Assembly (NCBI RefSeq): GCF_023712105.1
Contig: NZ_JAMLJI010000003.1
Location: 1 to 64,000, forward strand
Length of the DNA stretch: 64,000 nucleotides
Origin: Larsenimonas suaedae
Lineage (GTDB): Bacteria > Pseudomonadota > Gammaproteobacteria > Pseudomonadales > Halomonadaceae
Reading direction: 5' to 3'
This document shows, piece by piece, positions 19,939 through 31,337 of this stretch (the stretch's first letter is position 1; each line of letters opens with the position of its first letter). The position numbers and the translations under genes are program-made. The notes beneath the pieces are model-generated. The model saw only the letters and a list, made by a program, of their open reading frames with translations. It had not been told where the DNA came from and did no database searches.

Positions 19939-22005
19939 ATGAAAGCACAGTCCGCGACTCGTTCCGACCTTACGCACTTTTTTCGCGCCGATGATCCCAG
20001 CTGGCACTGGCTGGAAGATCGCGACGACGCGCAGGTACGCGCCTTTCTCGATGGCGCCAATCAGCGCACCGACGCCTGGTTCACCCCGCTCGAGCACACC
20101 GTGGAGCGTCTGTATCAGGGTCACCTTGCACGCCGAGAGCTCGCGGTAAGCGGCATCCCCTCACCGCTTGATCACCATGTGTACTGGAGTGAGACCGCGG
20201 CCGACGCCGACTACCCGACCTGGTGGCGCCACCCCATCGGCGACGCCAACGCCAAGACCTGTCTGCTCGACCTACCAGCAATGGCACGGGACAACCCGTT
20301 CATTGAACTGGGTGATCTTGCCGTATCACCGTCCGAGCGCTTTCTGGCCTGGACGCTGGATACCCAGGGCAACGAATTCTACGACCTCCATGTGCGGGAT
20401 ACGCAAAGCGGCCAGGAGCGGGTGCTCGCGACCGACATCGGGCCGGATGTGATGTGGGCCGAAGACGATCGCACGCTTTTTTACAGCACGTTCGATGACA
20501 CTCAGCGCCCGGCCGTCGTTCACGCCATCGACCGCGACACCGGTGAGACCGTGCAGGTGTTCGAGGAAGTTGATCCCGAGTTCTGGGTCGGCTTCGGCAA
20601 GACGCGCTCAAAAGCCTGGCTTGTGATCGAAACCGCGTCGAAAAGCACCTCGGAATGCCACGTGATCCCCGCACACGCGCCACACACTGCGCCTCGCTGC
20701 GTCATGGCGCGCCGCGATGGCATCGAGTACGGCATCGACCATCGCCCGGGTCAGTTCTACATTCTAACCAACGAAGACGGCCCGCACTTTCAATTAAAGC
20801 GCGCGCCGGAGCACACACCCGATCACTGGTCGCCCTGGATCGATCACCGCCTGGAAGTCACCCTCGAGGGCGTGGATTGCTTCGAGTGGGGCATGGTGCT
20901 GACCGAGCGTGATCACGACGAAGCCTTGCAGCGACTTCGCGTACTCGAACTTGCAGACGACCACACCCCGACCCGCGATACACTGCTGGCCGCGCCCGAG
21001 CCGCTCTGTCATCAAAGCCTTGGCGACGCGCCTCATTTCGACACGCGCACCCTAAGGCTTCGCGAGGAGTCGTTCGTCATTCCGCCGCGCTGGGTGTCGC
21101 TCGAGCTCGACAGCAACGCCCGGACACTGCTCAAGCAGCAGCGCATTCACGGCTCGCTCACCAGCGACGACCTGCACTGCGAGCGCATCTGGGCCAATGG
21201 CCATGACGGCGAACGCATTCCGGTATCCGTTGTAATGTGTAAATCCCAGCGCGGCCAGGCGCCGATGCCGACCCTGCTCTACGGCTACGGCGCCTATGGC
21301 GAAGTGCTCGACCCCTGGTTTTCGGTCGCCCGGCTCGAACTGCTCGAGCGTGGCGTCGTCTTTGCAGTCGCGCACGTGCGCGGGGGCGGTGATCGCGGTG
21401 AGCCGTGGTATCTGGCCGGCAAGCTCGAGCACAAGCAAAACAGCTTCCACGATTTTCTGGCCGCGCGACACGCGCTGGTCGAGCACGGCATCAGCGACCC
21501 AGCCCGCATCGCCGCCTATGGCGCCAGCGCCGGAGGGCTATTGGTCGGTGCAAGCCTCAATCTCGAGCCGGACGCCTTTTGCGCCGCCGTGCTGGATGTG
21601 CCCTTCGTCGATGTTCTTCGAACGATGGAAAATCCCGCGCTCCCGCTAACCACCGCTGAATACACCGAATGGGGCAACCCGGAAGAGCCCGGCGTTCGCG
21701 AGCGCATCGAGGCGTACTCGCCGCTGGATAACCTGTCGGACCTTCCCTACCCGCCGGTTTTCCTGCAGGGCAGCTGGTTCGATGCCCGCGTGCCCTATTG
21801 GGAGCCGGCCAAGCTTTACGCCCGGCTCGATGCGATGGAAAACCGACGTGGCCCGGTACTTCTGAAAACCGACATGAGCGCCGGTCATGGCGGCGCATCG
21901 GGACGCTTCAGCGCCTGGAGAGATGGAGCACAGCAGGATGCGTTTCTGCTTTGGGCCATGGGCCTGACTGCCCGCCACGGCGAGACAGAGGCATCGGCCG
22001 GCTAA
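19939..22005 (+). CDS. ptrB: Oligopeptidase B (S9 family)
   Basis: This 688-residue prolyl-oligopeptidase-family serine peptidase cleaves short peptides after arginine or lysine. An N-terminal seven-bladed propeller (about residues 60-390) precedes an alpha/beta hydrolase domain with the nucleophile in YGASAGGL (GGSAGG in E. coli), the aspartate in QGSWFDARVPYWEP and the histidine in SAGHGGASGR. The substrate-gating region HVRGGGDRGEPWY is present. The start is uncertain: the ATG at 19939 gives about the E. coli length but has a weak ribosome site, and ATGs at 19906 and 19918 are in frame. Confidence 0.88.
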   Translation: MKAQSATRSDLTHFFRADDPSWHWLEDRDDAQVRAFLDGANQRTDAWFTPLEHTVERLYQGHLARRELAVSGIPSPLDHHVYWSETAADADYPTWWRHPIGDANAKTCLLDLPAMARDNPFIELGDLAVSPSERFLAWTLDTQGNEFYDLHVRDTQSGQERVLATDIGPDVMWAEDDRTLFYSTFDDTQRPAVVHAIDRDTGETVQVFEEVDPEFWVGFGKTRSKAWLVIETASKSTSECHVIPAHAPHTAPRCVMARRDGIEYGIDHRPGQFYILTNEDGPHFQLKRAPEHTPDHWSPWIDHRLEVTLEGVDCFEWGMVLTERDHDEALQRLRVLELADDHTPTRDTLLAAPEPLCHQSLGDAPHFDTRTLRLREESFVIPPRWVSLELDSNARTLLKQQRIHGSLTSDDLHCERIWANGHDGERIPVSVVMCKSQRGQAPMPTLLYGYGAYGEVLDPWFSVARLELLERGVVFAVAHVRGGGDRGEPWYLAGKLEHKQNSFHDFLAARHALVEHGISDPARIAAYGASAGGLLVGASLNLEPDAFCAAVLDVPFVDVLRTMENPALPLTTAEYTEWGNPEEPGVRERIEAYSPLDNLSDLPYPPVFLQGSWFDARVPYWEPAKLYARLDAMENRRGPVLLKTDMSAGHGGASGRFSAWRDGAQQDAFLLWAMGLTARHGETEASAG

Positions 22006-22009
22006 GCGG

Positions 22010-22462
22010 TTAAAGGCTGGCTGGCGTCTTGGGCAGGATTTCGATGATGTGCTCTTCGTAGTCCTGCTCGTTGACCGCCGTCTCCGACACCACACGGCCG
22101 CGAACGCTGATGCCCTTTTTATGCATGCGCTCGCGGTTGCCGCTGATCAACGGATGCCAGCCAGCCAATCGACGCCCTTCAGAGAGCCGCCGATAGGCGC
22201 AGCTTTTCGGCAACCACTTGAACTGCTCGATGCGATCGCGCGTCAGCTGCGTGCAGCCCGGCACTCGCTCGAACCGATTCGAATAGTCGCTGCACTGGCA
22301 GGTCGCATCATCAAGCAGGTGGCAGGCCACATCGAGCACGGCCACGTCCTCGTCGTCCTCGAGCTTGAGCAGGCAGCACTGGCCACACCCGTCACACAAG
22401 GCTTCCCACTCCTCATCGGAGAGTTCCTCGAGCGCAAAACGCTCCCAGAAACGCGGCCTCAT
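22010..22462 (-). CDS. ycgN: YcgN-family (UPF0260) cysteine cluster protein
   Basis: This 150-residue cytoplasmic protein has conserved cysteines in the UPF0260 pattern (LCDGCGQCCLLKLED, CQCSD, SKVP-like PGCTQLT, KSCAYRRL) and is probably a metal or iron-sulfur binder. Its function is unknown. It is the last gene of the dnaX-ybaB-recR-rnd-ycgL-ycgN run, two bases behind ycgL, an arrangement also known for rnd and ycgL neighbours in other gammaproteobacteria. It converges with ptrB. Confidence 0.88.
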   Translation of the reverse strand: MRPRFWERFALEELSDEEWEALCDGCGQCCLLKLEDDEDVAVLDVACHLLDDATCQCSDYSNRFERVPGCTQLTRDRIEQFKWLPKSCAYRRLSEGRRLAGWHPLISGNRERMHKKGISVRGRVVSETAVNEQDYEEHIIEILPKTPASL

Positions 22463-22464
22463 TC

Positions 22465-22758
22465 TCAGTAGCGCCCTTCGGTCGGTGTCCGGTACAGATC
22501 AAGCATCCCGGGCTCCTTGGCCGGCGGCATCTGAAGATAAAACCCCTGACTCATGATCGCGTCGAGTACCTTGGCGCCTGTGGTGCGCGCAAGCGTCTTG
22601 GTCCGCGTCATCAGAAGCGGCATCACGAACACCGGCGTCCCGAAATGCTCGGCCAGCGCCTCGGGAAGCTCCTTTAGATCATCGCCTCTGCGAACGTAGA
22701 GATACATCTCATCCCGGCGGGGGCTTTTATACACATCACACAAGAAAGGCTCGTTCAT
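22465..22758 (-). CDS. ycgL: YcgL domain-containing protein
   Basis: This 97-residue protein is of the small alpha/beta YcgL family (CDVYKSPRRDEMYLYV, ALAEHFG, GFYLQMPP). The fold is known in the family but no activity is established. Its ATG overlaps the rnd stop (ATGA), which implies translational coupling with ribonuclease D. Confidence 0.9.
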   Translation of the reverse strand: MNEPFLCDVYKSPRRDEMYLYVRRGDDLKELPEALAEHFGTPVFVMPLLMTRTKTLARTTGAKVLDAIMSQGFYLQMPPAKEPGMLDLYRTPTEGRY

Positions 22759-23906
22759 GAGGTGCTCCGTTCAAACGCGGCGGCAATATCGAGAATGGAG
22801 GTTGCCAGAAGCGCCCGGCGCCATTCAGTCGCGAACATGATCGGCGCACCCGACATGACCGCCGCAGTCCAGGTCTCCAGATCGCGTCGGTTGGCAACAA
22901 GCTCCGAAGGCAGGCCATGAGCCTCGGCCTTCTGATTCACGAGCTGCTTGAGCGACTTGAACACCTGCTTGAATTCGGCGCCAAGCGGGGATGGCGGCGG
23001 TGTTGGCAGCTCAGACTCGCTCAAGGCGGCTACGTCCTTGAGCGTTGCAAGCAGCGCGTCGCCCTCCTTCTTGACCACCGGCGGATGCATGCCCTCGATG
23101 GCGGCCAGTTCAAAGCGGTTTTTCGGCAAGTGCGTTGCCAGCTCAAACAACAGCGCATCCGTGGCCAGACGCTTTCTTGGCACGTCCCGGGCGCGAACCT
23201 CGGCTTCACGCCACTGACACAGCAGGCGGTACGCCTCGAACTGCCGCGGGTTCAGCCGCCAGATCTGACGATGACGCAGATGACGATCTTCATCGCCCTC
23301 CTCCCGCGTGGCCTTATCGATCTGGCGCTGGCACTCCTGCTCGAACCACTCGAGCAAACCGCGGTCGTCGAGCGCCTTGCGCTGCACCATCCAGATCGGC
23401 GACAGATAGGCCACATCGGCGCTTGCATAGGCGCACTGCACCTCAGACAACGGCCGCAGCGTCCAGTCAGACCGGGTGGCCTCCTTTGGCACATGGATAT
23501 CCAGGTACCGCTCGACCAGTCGCTGATAGCTCAGCGCCGGCTCACCGGCGACAAACGCCTCGGCAAGCTGAGTGTCCGCGATCGGCTGCGGCACCGAGCC
23601 CAGCCAGTTGCGCAGCACCTCCAGATCTTCTGCGCAGGCGTGCAGGAGCTTGAGGGGGCCGGTCGGGCCTAGCAATTCCTTCAGGGCCTCGGTCGGTGTA
23701 TCCAGTGCGATCATGTCGATCAGATACACTTGGGAGGCATTACCCAGCTGCAGGAGCGCAGGCTTTGGGTGAAACGTGGTTTCACGCAGAAATTCGGTAT
23801 CGAGCGCCAGTACGTCCAGATCGCTCAGGACACGACAGGCCTCATCGAGCGCCTCGGGCGCATCGATCCAGATGCCGTTCGGTACGGCGGGGAGGTTATT
23901 ACTCAT
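22755..23906 (-). CDS. rnd: Ribonuclease D
   Basis: Rnd (383 residues) is a 3'-5' exonuclease that matures tRNA and other small RNA ends. It has a DEDDy exonuclease domain ([10 protein letters not shown] at about 34-43, [12 protein letters not shown], and YASADVAYL with the signature tyrosine) and two HRDC-type helical domains ([20 protein letters not shown] and a C-terminal copy). The ATG overlaps the end of recR by 8 bases, and ycgL overlaps its stop. Confidence 0.93.
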   Translation of the reverse strand: MSNNLPAVPNGIWIDAPEALDEACRVLSDLDVLALDTEFLRETTFHPKPALLQLGNASQVYLIDMIALDTPTEALKELLGPTGPLKLLHACAEDLEVLRNWLGSVPQPIADTQLAEAFVAGEPALSYQRLVERYLDIHVPKEATRSDWTLRPLSEVQCAYASADVAYLSPIWMVQRKALDDRGLLEWFEQECQRQIDKATREEGDEDRHLRHRQIWRLNPRQFEAYRLLCQWREAEVRARDVPRKRLATDALLFELATHLPKNRFELAAIEGMHPPVVKKEGDALLATLKDVAALSESELPTPPPSPLGAEFKQVFKSLKQLVNQKAEAHGLPSELVANRRDLETWTAAVMSGAPIMFATEWRRALLATSILDIAAAFERSTS

Positions 23907-24501
23907 TGAAAGGCTGTCGTCCCATGAATGCGCGGCTCAAGGTGCCACCGTCGACGTATTCGAGTTCACCGCCCATCGGTACGCCATAGGCAAGCCGAGA
24001 CAGACGAATGCCACGCGGCTTGAGCTGCTGCGCCAGATAGTGGGCCGTGGCCTCACCCTCGACGGTCGGGTTGGTGGCAAGAATCACTTCATCGATGGCA
24101 GCGTCCTTGATCAAGGTGTCGAGATCATCAAGACCCAGATCATCAGGACCGATACCATCGAGTGGGGAAAGATGGCCATGGAGCACGAAATAACGGCCCC
24201 GGTATCCACCCGCCTCTTCGATCGCCAGCATATCGGCGGGCGATTCGACGATGCACAGAAGCTGATCGTCTCGGCGGGGGCTTTCACACAGCTCGCAAAA
24301 CGTCTGCTCGGTCAGTGTGCGACAACGTGCGCAGTAACCGACTTCCTCGACGGCGCGCGCAAGGATGCGGGCAAGCTGAGCACCGCCTTCCCGGTCACGC
24401 TCGAGCACCTGCATCGCCATGCGCTGTGCGGTCTTCGGCCCGACGCCTGGCAGAACGCGCAGCGCGTCGAGCAGTTGATCGACAAGGGGCGAGAACGCCA
24501 T
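23899..24501 (-). CDS. recR: Recombination protein RecR
   Basis: RecR (200 residues) works with RecO and RecF to load RecA on gapped DNA. It has the helix-hairpin-helix [13 protein letters not shown], the zinc finger [16 protein letters not shown], a Toprim domain ([12 protein letters not shown]) and the C-terminal Walker-like segment. The start shares one base with the ybaB stop (TAATG), part of the conserved dnaX-ybaB-recR operon. Confidence 0.95.
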   Translation of the reverse strand: MAFSPLVDQLLDALRVLPGVGPKTAQRMAMQVLERDREGGAQLARILARAVEEVGYCARCRTLTEQTFCELCESPRRDDQLLCIVESPADMLAIEEAGGYRGRYFVLHGHLSPLDGIGPDDLGLDDLDTLIKDAAIDEVILATNPTVEGEATAHYLAQQLKPRGIRLSRLAYGVPMGGELEYVDGGTLSRAFMGRQPFNE

Positions 24502-24827
24502 TAGAACGGCATCTTGAAGCCGGGGGGAAGGTTCATGCCCTCGGTCACTTCGGACATGCGCTCCTTGGAGGTCGCCTCGACCTTGCGAACCGCGTCGTTG
24601 ACGGCGGCGGCCAGCAGGTCTTCGAGAAACTCCTTCTCTTCGCTCATGACGGAGGGATCGAGATCGATCTTGGTCACGTCGTGACGCCCGTTCATGGTGA
24701 CCTTGACCATGCCGGCACCGGATTCGCCATGCACTTCAAGCTTGGCCACTTCTTCCTGGGCCTGCTGCATTTTTTCCTGCATTTCCTGGGCCTGCTTCAT
24801 CAGACCGCCCATGCCGTTCTTAAACAT
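24501..24827 (-). CDS. ybaB: YbaB/EbfC nucleoid-associated protein
   Basis: This 108-residue dimeric DNA-binding protein has an N-terminal methionine- and glutamine-rich helix ([17 protein letters not shown]), a beta core ([15 protein letters not shown]) and a short C-terminal helix. It binds DNA with little sequence specificity. The start MFKNGMGGL at 24827 has a GAGG site; the longer frame overlapping dnaX adds 13 unconserved residues. It lies between dnaX and recR as in most gammaproteobacteria. Confidence 0.93.
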   Translation of the reverse strand: MFKNGMGGLMKQAQEMQEKMQQAQEEVAKLEVHGESGAGMVKVTMNGRHDVTKIDLDPSVMSEEKEFLEDLLAAAVNDAVRKVEATSKERMSEVTEGMNLPPGFKMPF

Positions 24828-24862
24828 GTCTCTATCCTCGTCACTTGTGAGCACGCGCGTGC

Positions 24863-26884
24863 TCAAACATCGGGTTCGAACGAAACCACACTGGTCTCGA
24901 TCAGATGGGCATCGAATGCCTGCGTCAATGATTGAATATGGGGATCATGCGTCAACGCATCAACTGCACGAGCCTGACGTTCTGCCATCAATCGGTCACG
25001 CTGACGCTTGGGGGTCTCGATGTGCTCCGGCACCGACTCAACCTCGAACTGCGTCTGCCGCGGCCAACCGATGGCCTCGAGCGCCTGTTCGAGCCGGCCC
25101 TGATGAACGTCTGAAAGCATCGCGCTTTGCGACGGCTCGAGCGCCAGTACCAGTCGCGTACCGTCATCGCGCTTGAGCGCGCAGTGCGCCATCAGGCTCG
25201 CCGTAAGGCCTCGAAGCTCGAGCCGGGGGAACAGCGCCAGCCACTGCGCGTGGGTCATGGCCCCGCAGGCGACCTCGGCGCCATCAGGCGTTGGGCGACT
25301 CCCATCGCAAGCCATCGAGGCGTCGTCTGATGTGGGCGCGAGGGGCGTCGCCGCATCAGGCGCCTCTGCCGTGTGTTCGTGTCCTGGCACGCTCTGACGT
25401 TCGGGCTCGGCCGGAGGAGGCGCGTCTGGATGCTCGCGGCGAGGCGTTTCCTGCGCCTGCGTCGAGGCCGGCGCCTCAAAATCTGCGTAGGCCGCCAGCG
25501 CCTCGTCACTCCAGGGCGGCGGTGCGTCCTGCGCGGGAGAGGCCTGCTCATTCGAGAACGCCTCTGGCGGCGCTGGCGTCGTCTCCGTAGCCATTGGCCG
25601 CTCGGGGTAAGGCTCGCTCGATTGCCGGGCTGGCGGCTCGGGCTCGGCTGGCGGCGCCGGCTGGGGTGAGGCGACGTCATCGGCGGATTCATTGGCCGCC
25701 GGGGCAGGCTCGAGAGTCGCCGGCCCCGCCTGAGGCGCATCGACCTCCGGGGCCGACGATGGCGTGATCGGCAGCGGCGTTTCCGGCGGCTTCGGCACGC
25801 CCTGCGGACGAAATGCCAGCATGCGCAAGAGCGTCATCTCAAGCGCGGCGCGCGGGTCCGGCGCCTGGGCCATGTCGGCGCGCCCTTGAAGGGCCATTTG
25901 ATAATAGAGCTGTACGTCTTCGGCGGTGAAACGGCGAGCAAGCGCCTTGACGGCGTCTCGGTCACCGTGCGCGTTATCGAGCGCGTCCGGCACCATCTGA
26001 GCGATGGCCAACCGGTGAAACAGGCCCACCAGCTCATCGAGCACGCCGCTGAAATCCGGGCCCTGTTCGGCAAGCTCGGCAACCGTTGCCAGAAGCGCGC
26101 GGGCGTCCATCGATGCAAGCGATTCAGACAGCGCCATGACGTGATGATGATCAAGTGTTCCGAGCATGGACGCCACATCATCGCCGCGCACGGCGCCCTG
26201 ACCGAACGCCACGGCCTGGTCGGTCAGCGACAGCGCGTCGCGCATCGAGCCATTGGCCGCCCGCCCCAGAAGCCACAGCGCACGCTCATCGAAGTCGACC
26301 TCTTCCCGGGTCAGAACGTGGGTCAGGTGCGAGACGACCTTCTCGGGCGGCATGTGCTTGAGCGCGAATTGCAGGCAGCGCGACAGCACCGTAACCGGCA
26401 GTTTCTGCGGGTCGGTAGTGGCCAGCAGAAACTTGACGTGGGGCGGCGGCTCCTCGAGCGTCTTGAGCAGGGCATTGAAACTGTGGGTGGAGAGCATGTG
26501 CACCTCATCCACCAGGTACACCTTGTAACGCCCTTGCGTCGGCGCGTACTGAACGTTGTCCAGGAGCTCGCGAGTGTCTTCGACCTTGGTGCGCGAGGCC
26601 GCATCGACCTCGATCAAATCGACGAAACGGCCCTCGTCGATGTCACGGCAGGTCGGGCACTGGCCGCACGGTGAGGAGGACACGCCCTGCTCGCAGTTGA
26701 GGCATTTGGCGAGGATTCTGGCAAGCGTGGTCTTGCCGACACCGCGGGTGCCGGTGAACAGATACGCGTGATGAAGTCGCCCCTGATCAAGCGCATTGAT
26801 CAGCGCGCGCGAGACGTGGTCCTGACCGACCAGTTCATGAAAGGTGCGCGGCCGCCACTTGCGGGCCAGTACCTGATAGCTCAT
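24863..26884 (-). CDS. dnaX: DNA polymerase III subunits gamma and tau
   Basis: DnaX (673 residues) is the clamp-loader ATPase, and tau also ties the replicase to DnaB. It has Walker [10 protein letters not shown] (about residue 45), a four-cysteine zinc site ([19 protein letters not shown]), the DEVH box ([10 protein letters not shown]) and the SRC motif. A long proline-, alanine- and glutamate-rich linker (about residues 365-545) leads to the tau-specific C-terminal domain. I saw no A-AAA-AAG slippery sequence on the coding strand, so the E. coli-type frameshift that makes gamma is not evident. The first codons match the family ([12 protein letters not shown]). Confidence 0.95.
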   Translation of the reverse strand: MSYQVLARKWRPRTFHELVGQDHVSRALINALDQGRLHHAYLFTGTRGVGKTTLARILAKCLNCEQGVSSSPCGQCPTCRDIDEGRFVDLIEVDAASRTKVEDTRELLDNVQYAPTQGRYKVYLVDEVHMLSTHSFNALLKTLEEPPPHVKFLLATTDPQKLPVTVLSRCLQFALKHMPPEKVVSHLTHVLTREEVDFDERALWLLGRAANGSMRDALSLTDQAVAFGQGAVRGDDVASMLGTLDHHHVMALSESLASMDARALLATVAELAEQGPDFSGVLDELVGLFHRLAIAQMVPDALDNAHGDRDAVKALARRFTAEDVQLYYQMALQGRADMAQAPDPRAALEMTLLRMLAFRPQGVPKPPETPLPITPSSAPEVDAPQAGPATLEPAPAANESADDVASPQPAPPAEPEPPARQSSEPYPERPMATETTPAPPEAFSNEQASPAQDAPPPWSDEALAAYADFEAPASTQAQETPRREHPDAPPPAEPERQSVPGHEHTAEAPDAATPLAPTSDDASMACDGSRPTPDGAEVACGAMTHAQWLALFPRLELRGLTASLMAHCALKRDDGTRLVLALEPSQSAMLSDVHQGRLEQALEAIGWPRQTQFEVESVPEHIETPKRQRDRLMAERQARAVDALTHDPHIQSLTQAFDAHLIETSVVSFEPDV

Positions 26885-26965
26885 GTCACACTCGTTGTAG
26901 TCGCGAAACGCCAGTCAAGGACGCATGGAAATAAGACGCCGGTTCAGCGCCGTCGATGACGACGT

Positions 26966-26993
26966 ATTCTATCGGGTGAGACCCCGAGAACAA
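26966..26993 (-). promoter_or_regulatory. Probable dnaX promoter
   Basis: On the minus strand TTGTTC (26988-26993), a 16-base spacer and TAGAAT (26966-26971) lie about 80 bases before the dnaX ATG and downstream of ffs. Confidence 0.5.
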
Positions 26994-27036
26994 AGCGGGA
27001 TCGGCCAATACGGCAAAAGGCAGGGGCAGAAATGGA

Positions 27037-27148
<112 letters not shown>

Positions 27149-27188
27149 ATAATTCGACGCGTGTGTTCCTGCGTCGACTGCGGGCGGC

Positions 27189-27217
27189 ACTATATCAGCG
27201 CACGACCCCGAGCTCAA
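27189..27217 (-). promoter_or_regulatory. Promoter of ffs
   Basis: On the minus strand TTGAGC (27212-27217), 17 bases and TATAGT (27189-27194) predict a start about 30 bases before the mature RNA. That is consistent with a 5' leader removed by RNase P, as for E. coli 4.5S RNA. Confidence 0.65.
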
Positions 27218-27325
27218 GTACAAACCAAGGTGGGATGCAGTCGAGGACAGGATGCGCCATCATAACGGCCTTCACGCCGGGCACGAGCAGGTGAATGGTT
27301 CAGACAAGCGATAAAGGATGACCCC

Positions 27326-27993
<668 letters not shown>

Positions 27994-27997
<4 letters not shown>

Positions 27998-29373
27998 TCC
28001 CTGCGCCAAGTCTGTTTCAGCGCGTCACGCTTGGGCTGCTGATTCCCTTGTTGATCGGGGGCATTGCCCTACTGGCCACGGCCTATGAAAGCGCCGAGCG
28101 CACCGCCAATGAAAACCTCGATCGCCTGCTCGATGCCGCCACCCGCGCCATGGCCGAACAGCTTCGCTGGCAAACGGACCGACTCTGGTTTGATGTGCCG
28201 GCGTCCGCACTCGATACCCTGGCACCAAGCGGTGACGAGCGTGTGTTCTATTCGTTGATCGGCCCGGACGGCACCCTCGTCAGCGGCAACGCCCACCTGC
28301 CTGCCCCGCCAAATCACTCGGATGACGCCTTCAAGGCCGACACGATCGCCTGGAATGGCATGACCATTCGGCTCGGCCAGCGCACCGTCATTCCCAGTGG
28401 CTGGACCACCCCACCGCGGTTCGATCTGCGGGTTGCACACACTCTGGAGGCGAGGCGCGCCTTGACCCAGGAACTTTTTCAGGGCTCGGCCCTTCGTATT
28501 TTGGGCCTTTTGGTTCTGGCATCGGTCTCCATCGTGGTCATCGTTCGGCGTGCCCTTCACCCGCTCAGACAACTCCGCTACGCACTCAGGCGCCGGTCGA
28601 GCGAGGATCTGGCGCCATTGACGCCGCCGCCGACGCGAGAGCTCAAGGAGCTGACCGGCGCCCTCAATGAGCTGCTCGCGCGCCTTCGCGCGATGCACGC
28701 CGAACAACAGCGCTTCATCGGCGACGCCTCTCATCAACTGCGAACGCCACTGTCAGGGTTGAGCGCGCATGCAGAGCTTGCCCTTCGAGAAACCGATCCG
28801 GCCAAATGGCGCGAAGCGCTCGAACGCCTTCACGACAGTAGCCGCCAGGCTGCGCGGCTTGCCAGCCAGCTTCTCTCCTACACCCGACTCAACCATCCCG
28901 ACGCCCTTGAGGATGCGACCACGCTCGCACTGAATGCCTGCGCCCAGACCGCGGTCTCGGGCGCGTTCGCACGCCCCGAAGTTCGGCGCATCGACCTTGG
29001 ACTCGCCCTGTGCTCACCGTCACCGCAGATTGTCGGCAGCGAGTGGGCTCTGGCTGAAGCCCTGGCCAACCTGCTCGATAACGCCCTTCACGTAGGCGCC
29101 ACCCACATTACCGTCGGCACGCTCGATGCGCCGCCAAGGCTTTGGGTCGAGGATAACGGCCCAGGCATCGACCACAGCCTGAGCGATGACCTCACGCGAC
29201 CCTTTCAGCGCGGCACCAGCGCCTATCCGGGAAGCGGCCTGGGGCTTGCGATCGTCAGCGGCATCGCACGCGCGCACAAGGCCACCCTCGACTTCGACCG
29301 CCCCGAACAGCACCAGGGCCTTCGCATCACGCTCACGTTCGCGTTCAATGAGGTCGCTCATGAGACTGACTAG
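27994..29373 (+). CDS. Sensor histidine kinase (TctE-like)
   Basis: This is a 459-residue inner-membrane kinase with an N-terminal helix (about 12-32), a periplasmic 2CSK_N-type domain (about 35-160) and a second helix (about 170-188). The cytoplasmic part has the H box FIGDASHQLRTPLSG, N box LANLLDNAL, G1 EDNGPGI and G2 GSGLGLAIV, all intact. The start overlaps the regulator stop and its end overlaps the start of a solute-binding protein gene, so all three are coupled. The binding protein may deliver the signal, which is inference. Confidence 0.9.
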
Positions 29374-30478
29374 CCGTTTTTGGCGCGCCGGCGCACTGTT
29401 TCTACTGGCGTGCAGCTTGATCGGCCCGCGCGCCTACGCCGCGGACATCGTGCTTAACGCGCCGAGCACGCCGCAGCAGCGGCTCGTGATCGATGGCGCC
29501 ATCGATCCAAGGCTCATCGAGCCGGTACTCAAGGCCTTTCAAAGCACACACCCCCACGTGGCGGTTCACTATCGCAACCGCACGACCGAGGCGCTGTTCA
29601 CGACCTACCTGGCCGACCCTGAGCGTCAACAAAGCGCCGATCTGGTGCTTTCCTCGGCCATGGCCGCCCAATACCTGCTTGCCAACAACGGCCACGCTCA
29701 GTCACTTGGTGACGCGATCGACCCCAATTGGCCAAAGGAGGCCCGCTGGCGCAATGAACTGGTCGCACTCAGCTTCGAGCCGATCGTGATGGTCCTGCGC
29801 ACCGATCTTCTTCCCAAGGGCACACCTCCGGTGAGCCATCAGAGCCTGCTCGATTACCTGAACGCACACGCCGCAACGCTTGACGGCAAGGTCGTCACCT
29901 ATGGCCCGGCCATCAGCGATACCGGCTTTACCTTCGCGGTGCAGGATGCCCGCCAATCGCCGCGCTACTGGTCGCTGGTCAAGGCACTCGGCCAGGTGCA
30001 TGCTCACCGCACCGCCTCGACGCAGGCCATGCTCGATGGCTTGAGCGAAGGCCGCTTCGTGCTCGGCTACAACCTGATCGGCTCCTATGCCCGTCTGGCC
30101 GCACGGCAGGACCCAAGACTTCGGGTCGTGATTCCGAGCGACTATGCTCTGGTGGTCAAGCGGCTCGCGTTCATTCCCCGTAACGCGCCGTCTCCGGACA
30201 TGGCCCGGGCGTTTTTGCGCTACGTCACGTCCCGGCCGGCCCAGGCGCGCATCGCAGCCGATGGGTTGATCGGTGCTCTGCATCCCGCGCTCGATCAGGC
30301 TGGCACCGCTGAGCGGCTGCTTCGAACCCACCCACACCTTCGTCCCATCCGCCTGAGCCCGGGGCTGATGACACTGATCGACCCGATGAAACGCGACAGC
30401 GTGGTCAGCCGGTGGCGCAGCGCGTTCAATGCCGCCCCCTCGACTACCGTTGCGCCAAACGGCCCGCCCCCGCCGTGA
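29360..30478 (+). CDS. Periplasmic extracellular solute-binding protein
   Basis: This 372-residue exported protein has a signal peptide at residues 1-27 (cleavage about AYA-AD). The mature part resembles ABC-type iron or phosphonate family binding proteins (VLKAFQSTHPHVAVHY, ADLVLSSAMAAQYLLA, GRFVLGYNLIGSYA, AFLRYVTSRPAQARIA). The ATG at 29360 overlaps the kinase stop by 14 bases. No permease or ATPase gene is adjacent, so a role as ligand sensor for the kinase is possible. The C terminus is a proline-rich tail. The ligand is unknown. Confidence 0.82.
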   Translation: MRLTSRFWRAGALFLLACSLIGPRAYAADIVLNAPSTPQQRLVIDGAIDPRLIEPVLKAFQSTHPHVAVHYRNRTTEALFTTYLADPERQQSADLVLSSAMAAQYLLANNGHAQSLGDAIDPNWPKEARWRNELVALSFEPIVMVLRTDLLPKGTPPVSHQSLLDYLNAHAATLDGKVVTYGPAISDTGFTFAVQDARQSPRYWSLVKALGQVHAHRTASTQAMLDGLSEGRFVLGYNLIGSYARLAARQDPRLRVVIPSDYALVVKRLAFIPRNAPSPDMARAFLRYVTSRPAQARIAADGLIGALHPALDQAGTAERLLRTHPHLRPIRLSPGLMTLIDPMKRDSVVSRWRSAFNAAPSTTVAPNGPPPP

Positions 30479-30548
30479 CAACGGCGCTAGAACACGGCAT
30501 GCTTGGCCGTTTTTCGATCAAGGGAAATGTGTCGATGAGGGTGTATCG

Positions 30549-31310
30549 ATGGGTCTGATTCGAGCCGATCAGTTACTGGTCGTTCAGGGGCTTGCGCGTT
30601 CACGAACCCGAGCGCAGCGCCTGATTCGCAATCACCGGGTGTTCATCGAGCACCAGGGCGCCTGGGTAGCCGTGACCAAGGTCAGCGAAAAGCTGGCAGA
30701 CACCACTGTCTTTTACATCGAGACAGACCCGGAGGAGCGTTTCGTCTCACGCGCCGGGCTGAAGCTCGACGCATTGCTGGCGCAAAGTGGCGTTTCACTC
30801 AAGGGGTTGGTGGTGCTCGACGTGGGACAGTCGACCGGTGGTTTTACCGACTGCGCCCTGAATCATGGCGCCGCCAGCGTCATTGGCGTCGAGGTCGGCC
30901 ACGATCAACTGGTCGAGCCGCTCAAATCGGACCCGCGGGTGACCTGTCTCGAGGGCATCAATGCGCGCACGCTGACTCAGGCGACGCTGTCAGCGTACAC
31001 GCCGAACGGGCCTGACGCGGTGGTGATGGACGTCTCCTTTATCTCCCAGACGCTGATCCTGCCGGCCCTCGCGGCGCTGATGCGTCCGGGCACGCCGCTG
31101 CTGTCGCTGGTCAAACCCCAGTTCGAGCTCTCCCCCGAGGCCATCAATACCAAGGGACTGGTCCGATCACTCGATGCCTACGACGACGTACGCGCCCGCG
31201 TTCTAACGTGCTGTCAGACCCACGGCCTTTCACCTGAGCTCTGGATCGACAGCCCGATCACCGGCGGCGACGGCAATCGGGAATTTCTGCTGTACGCTCG
31301 ACGCCTCTGA
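30549..31310 (+). CDS. tlyA: TlyA-family rRNA 2'-O-methyltransferase
   Basis: This 253-residue protein has an N-terminal S4 RNA-binding domain (residues 1-60, ADQLLVVQGLARSRTRAQRLI) and a Rossmann methyltransferase domain with the SAM loop LDVGQSTGGFTD. It also has the catalytic lysine and aspartate segments SRAGLKLDALL, VVMDVSFISQT and SLVKPQFE. Known TlyA proteins methylate ribose in 16S and/or 23S rRNA. The start at 30549 has GAGG upstream. It is annotated in some genomes as hemolysin, a historical label. Confidence 0.9.
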   Translation: MGLIRADQLLVVQGLARSRTRAQRLIRNHRVFIEHQGAWVAVTKVSEKLADTTVFYIETDPEERFVSRAGLKLDALLAQSGVSLKGLVVLDVGQSTGGFTDCALNHGAASVIGVEVGHDQLVEPLKSDPRVTCLEGINARTLTQATLSAYTPNGPDAVVMDVSFISQTLILPALAALMRPGTPLLSLVKPQFELSPEAINTKGLVRSLDAYDDVRARVLTCCQTHGLSPELWIDSPITGGDGNREFLLYARRL

Positions 31311-31337
31311 GCGCATCGAGCGCTTTGCAGACCTCCA

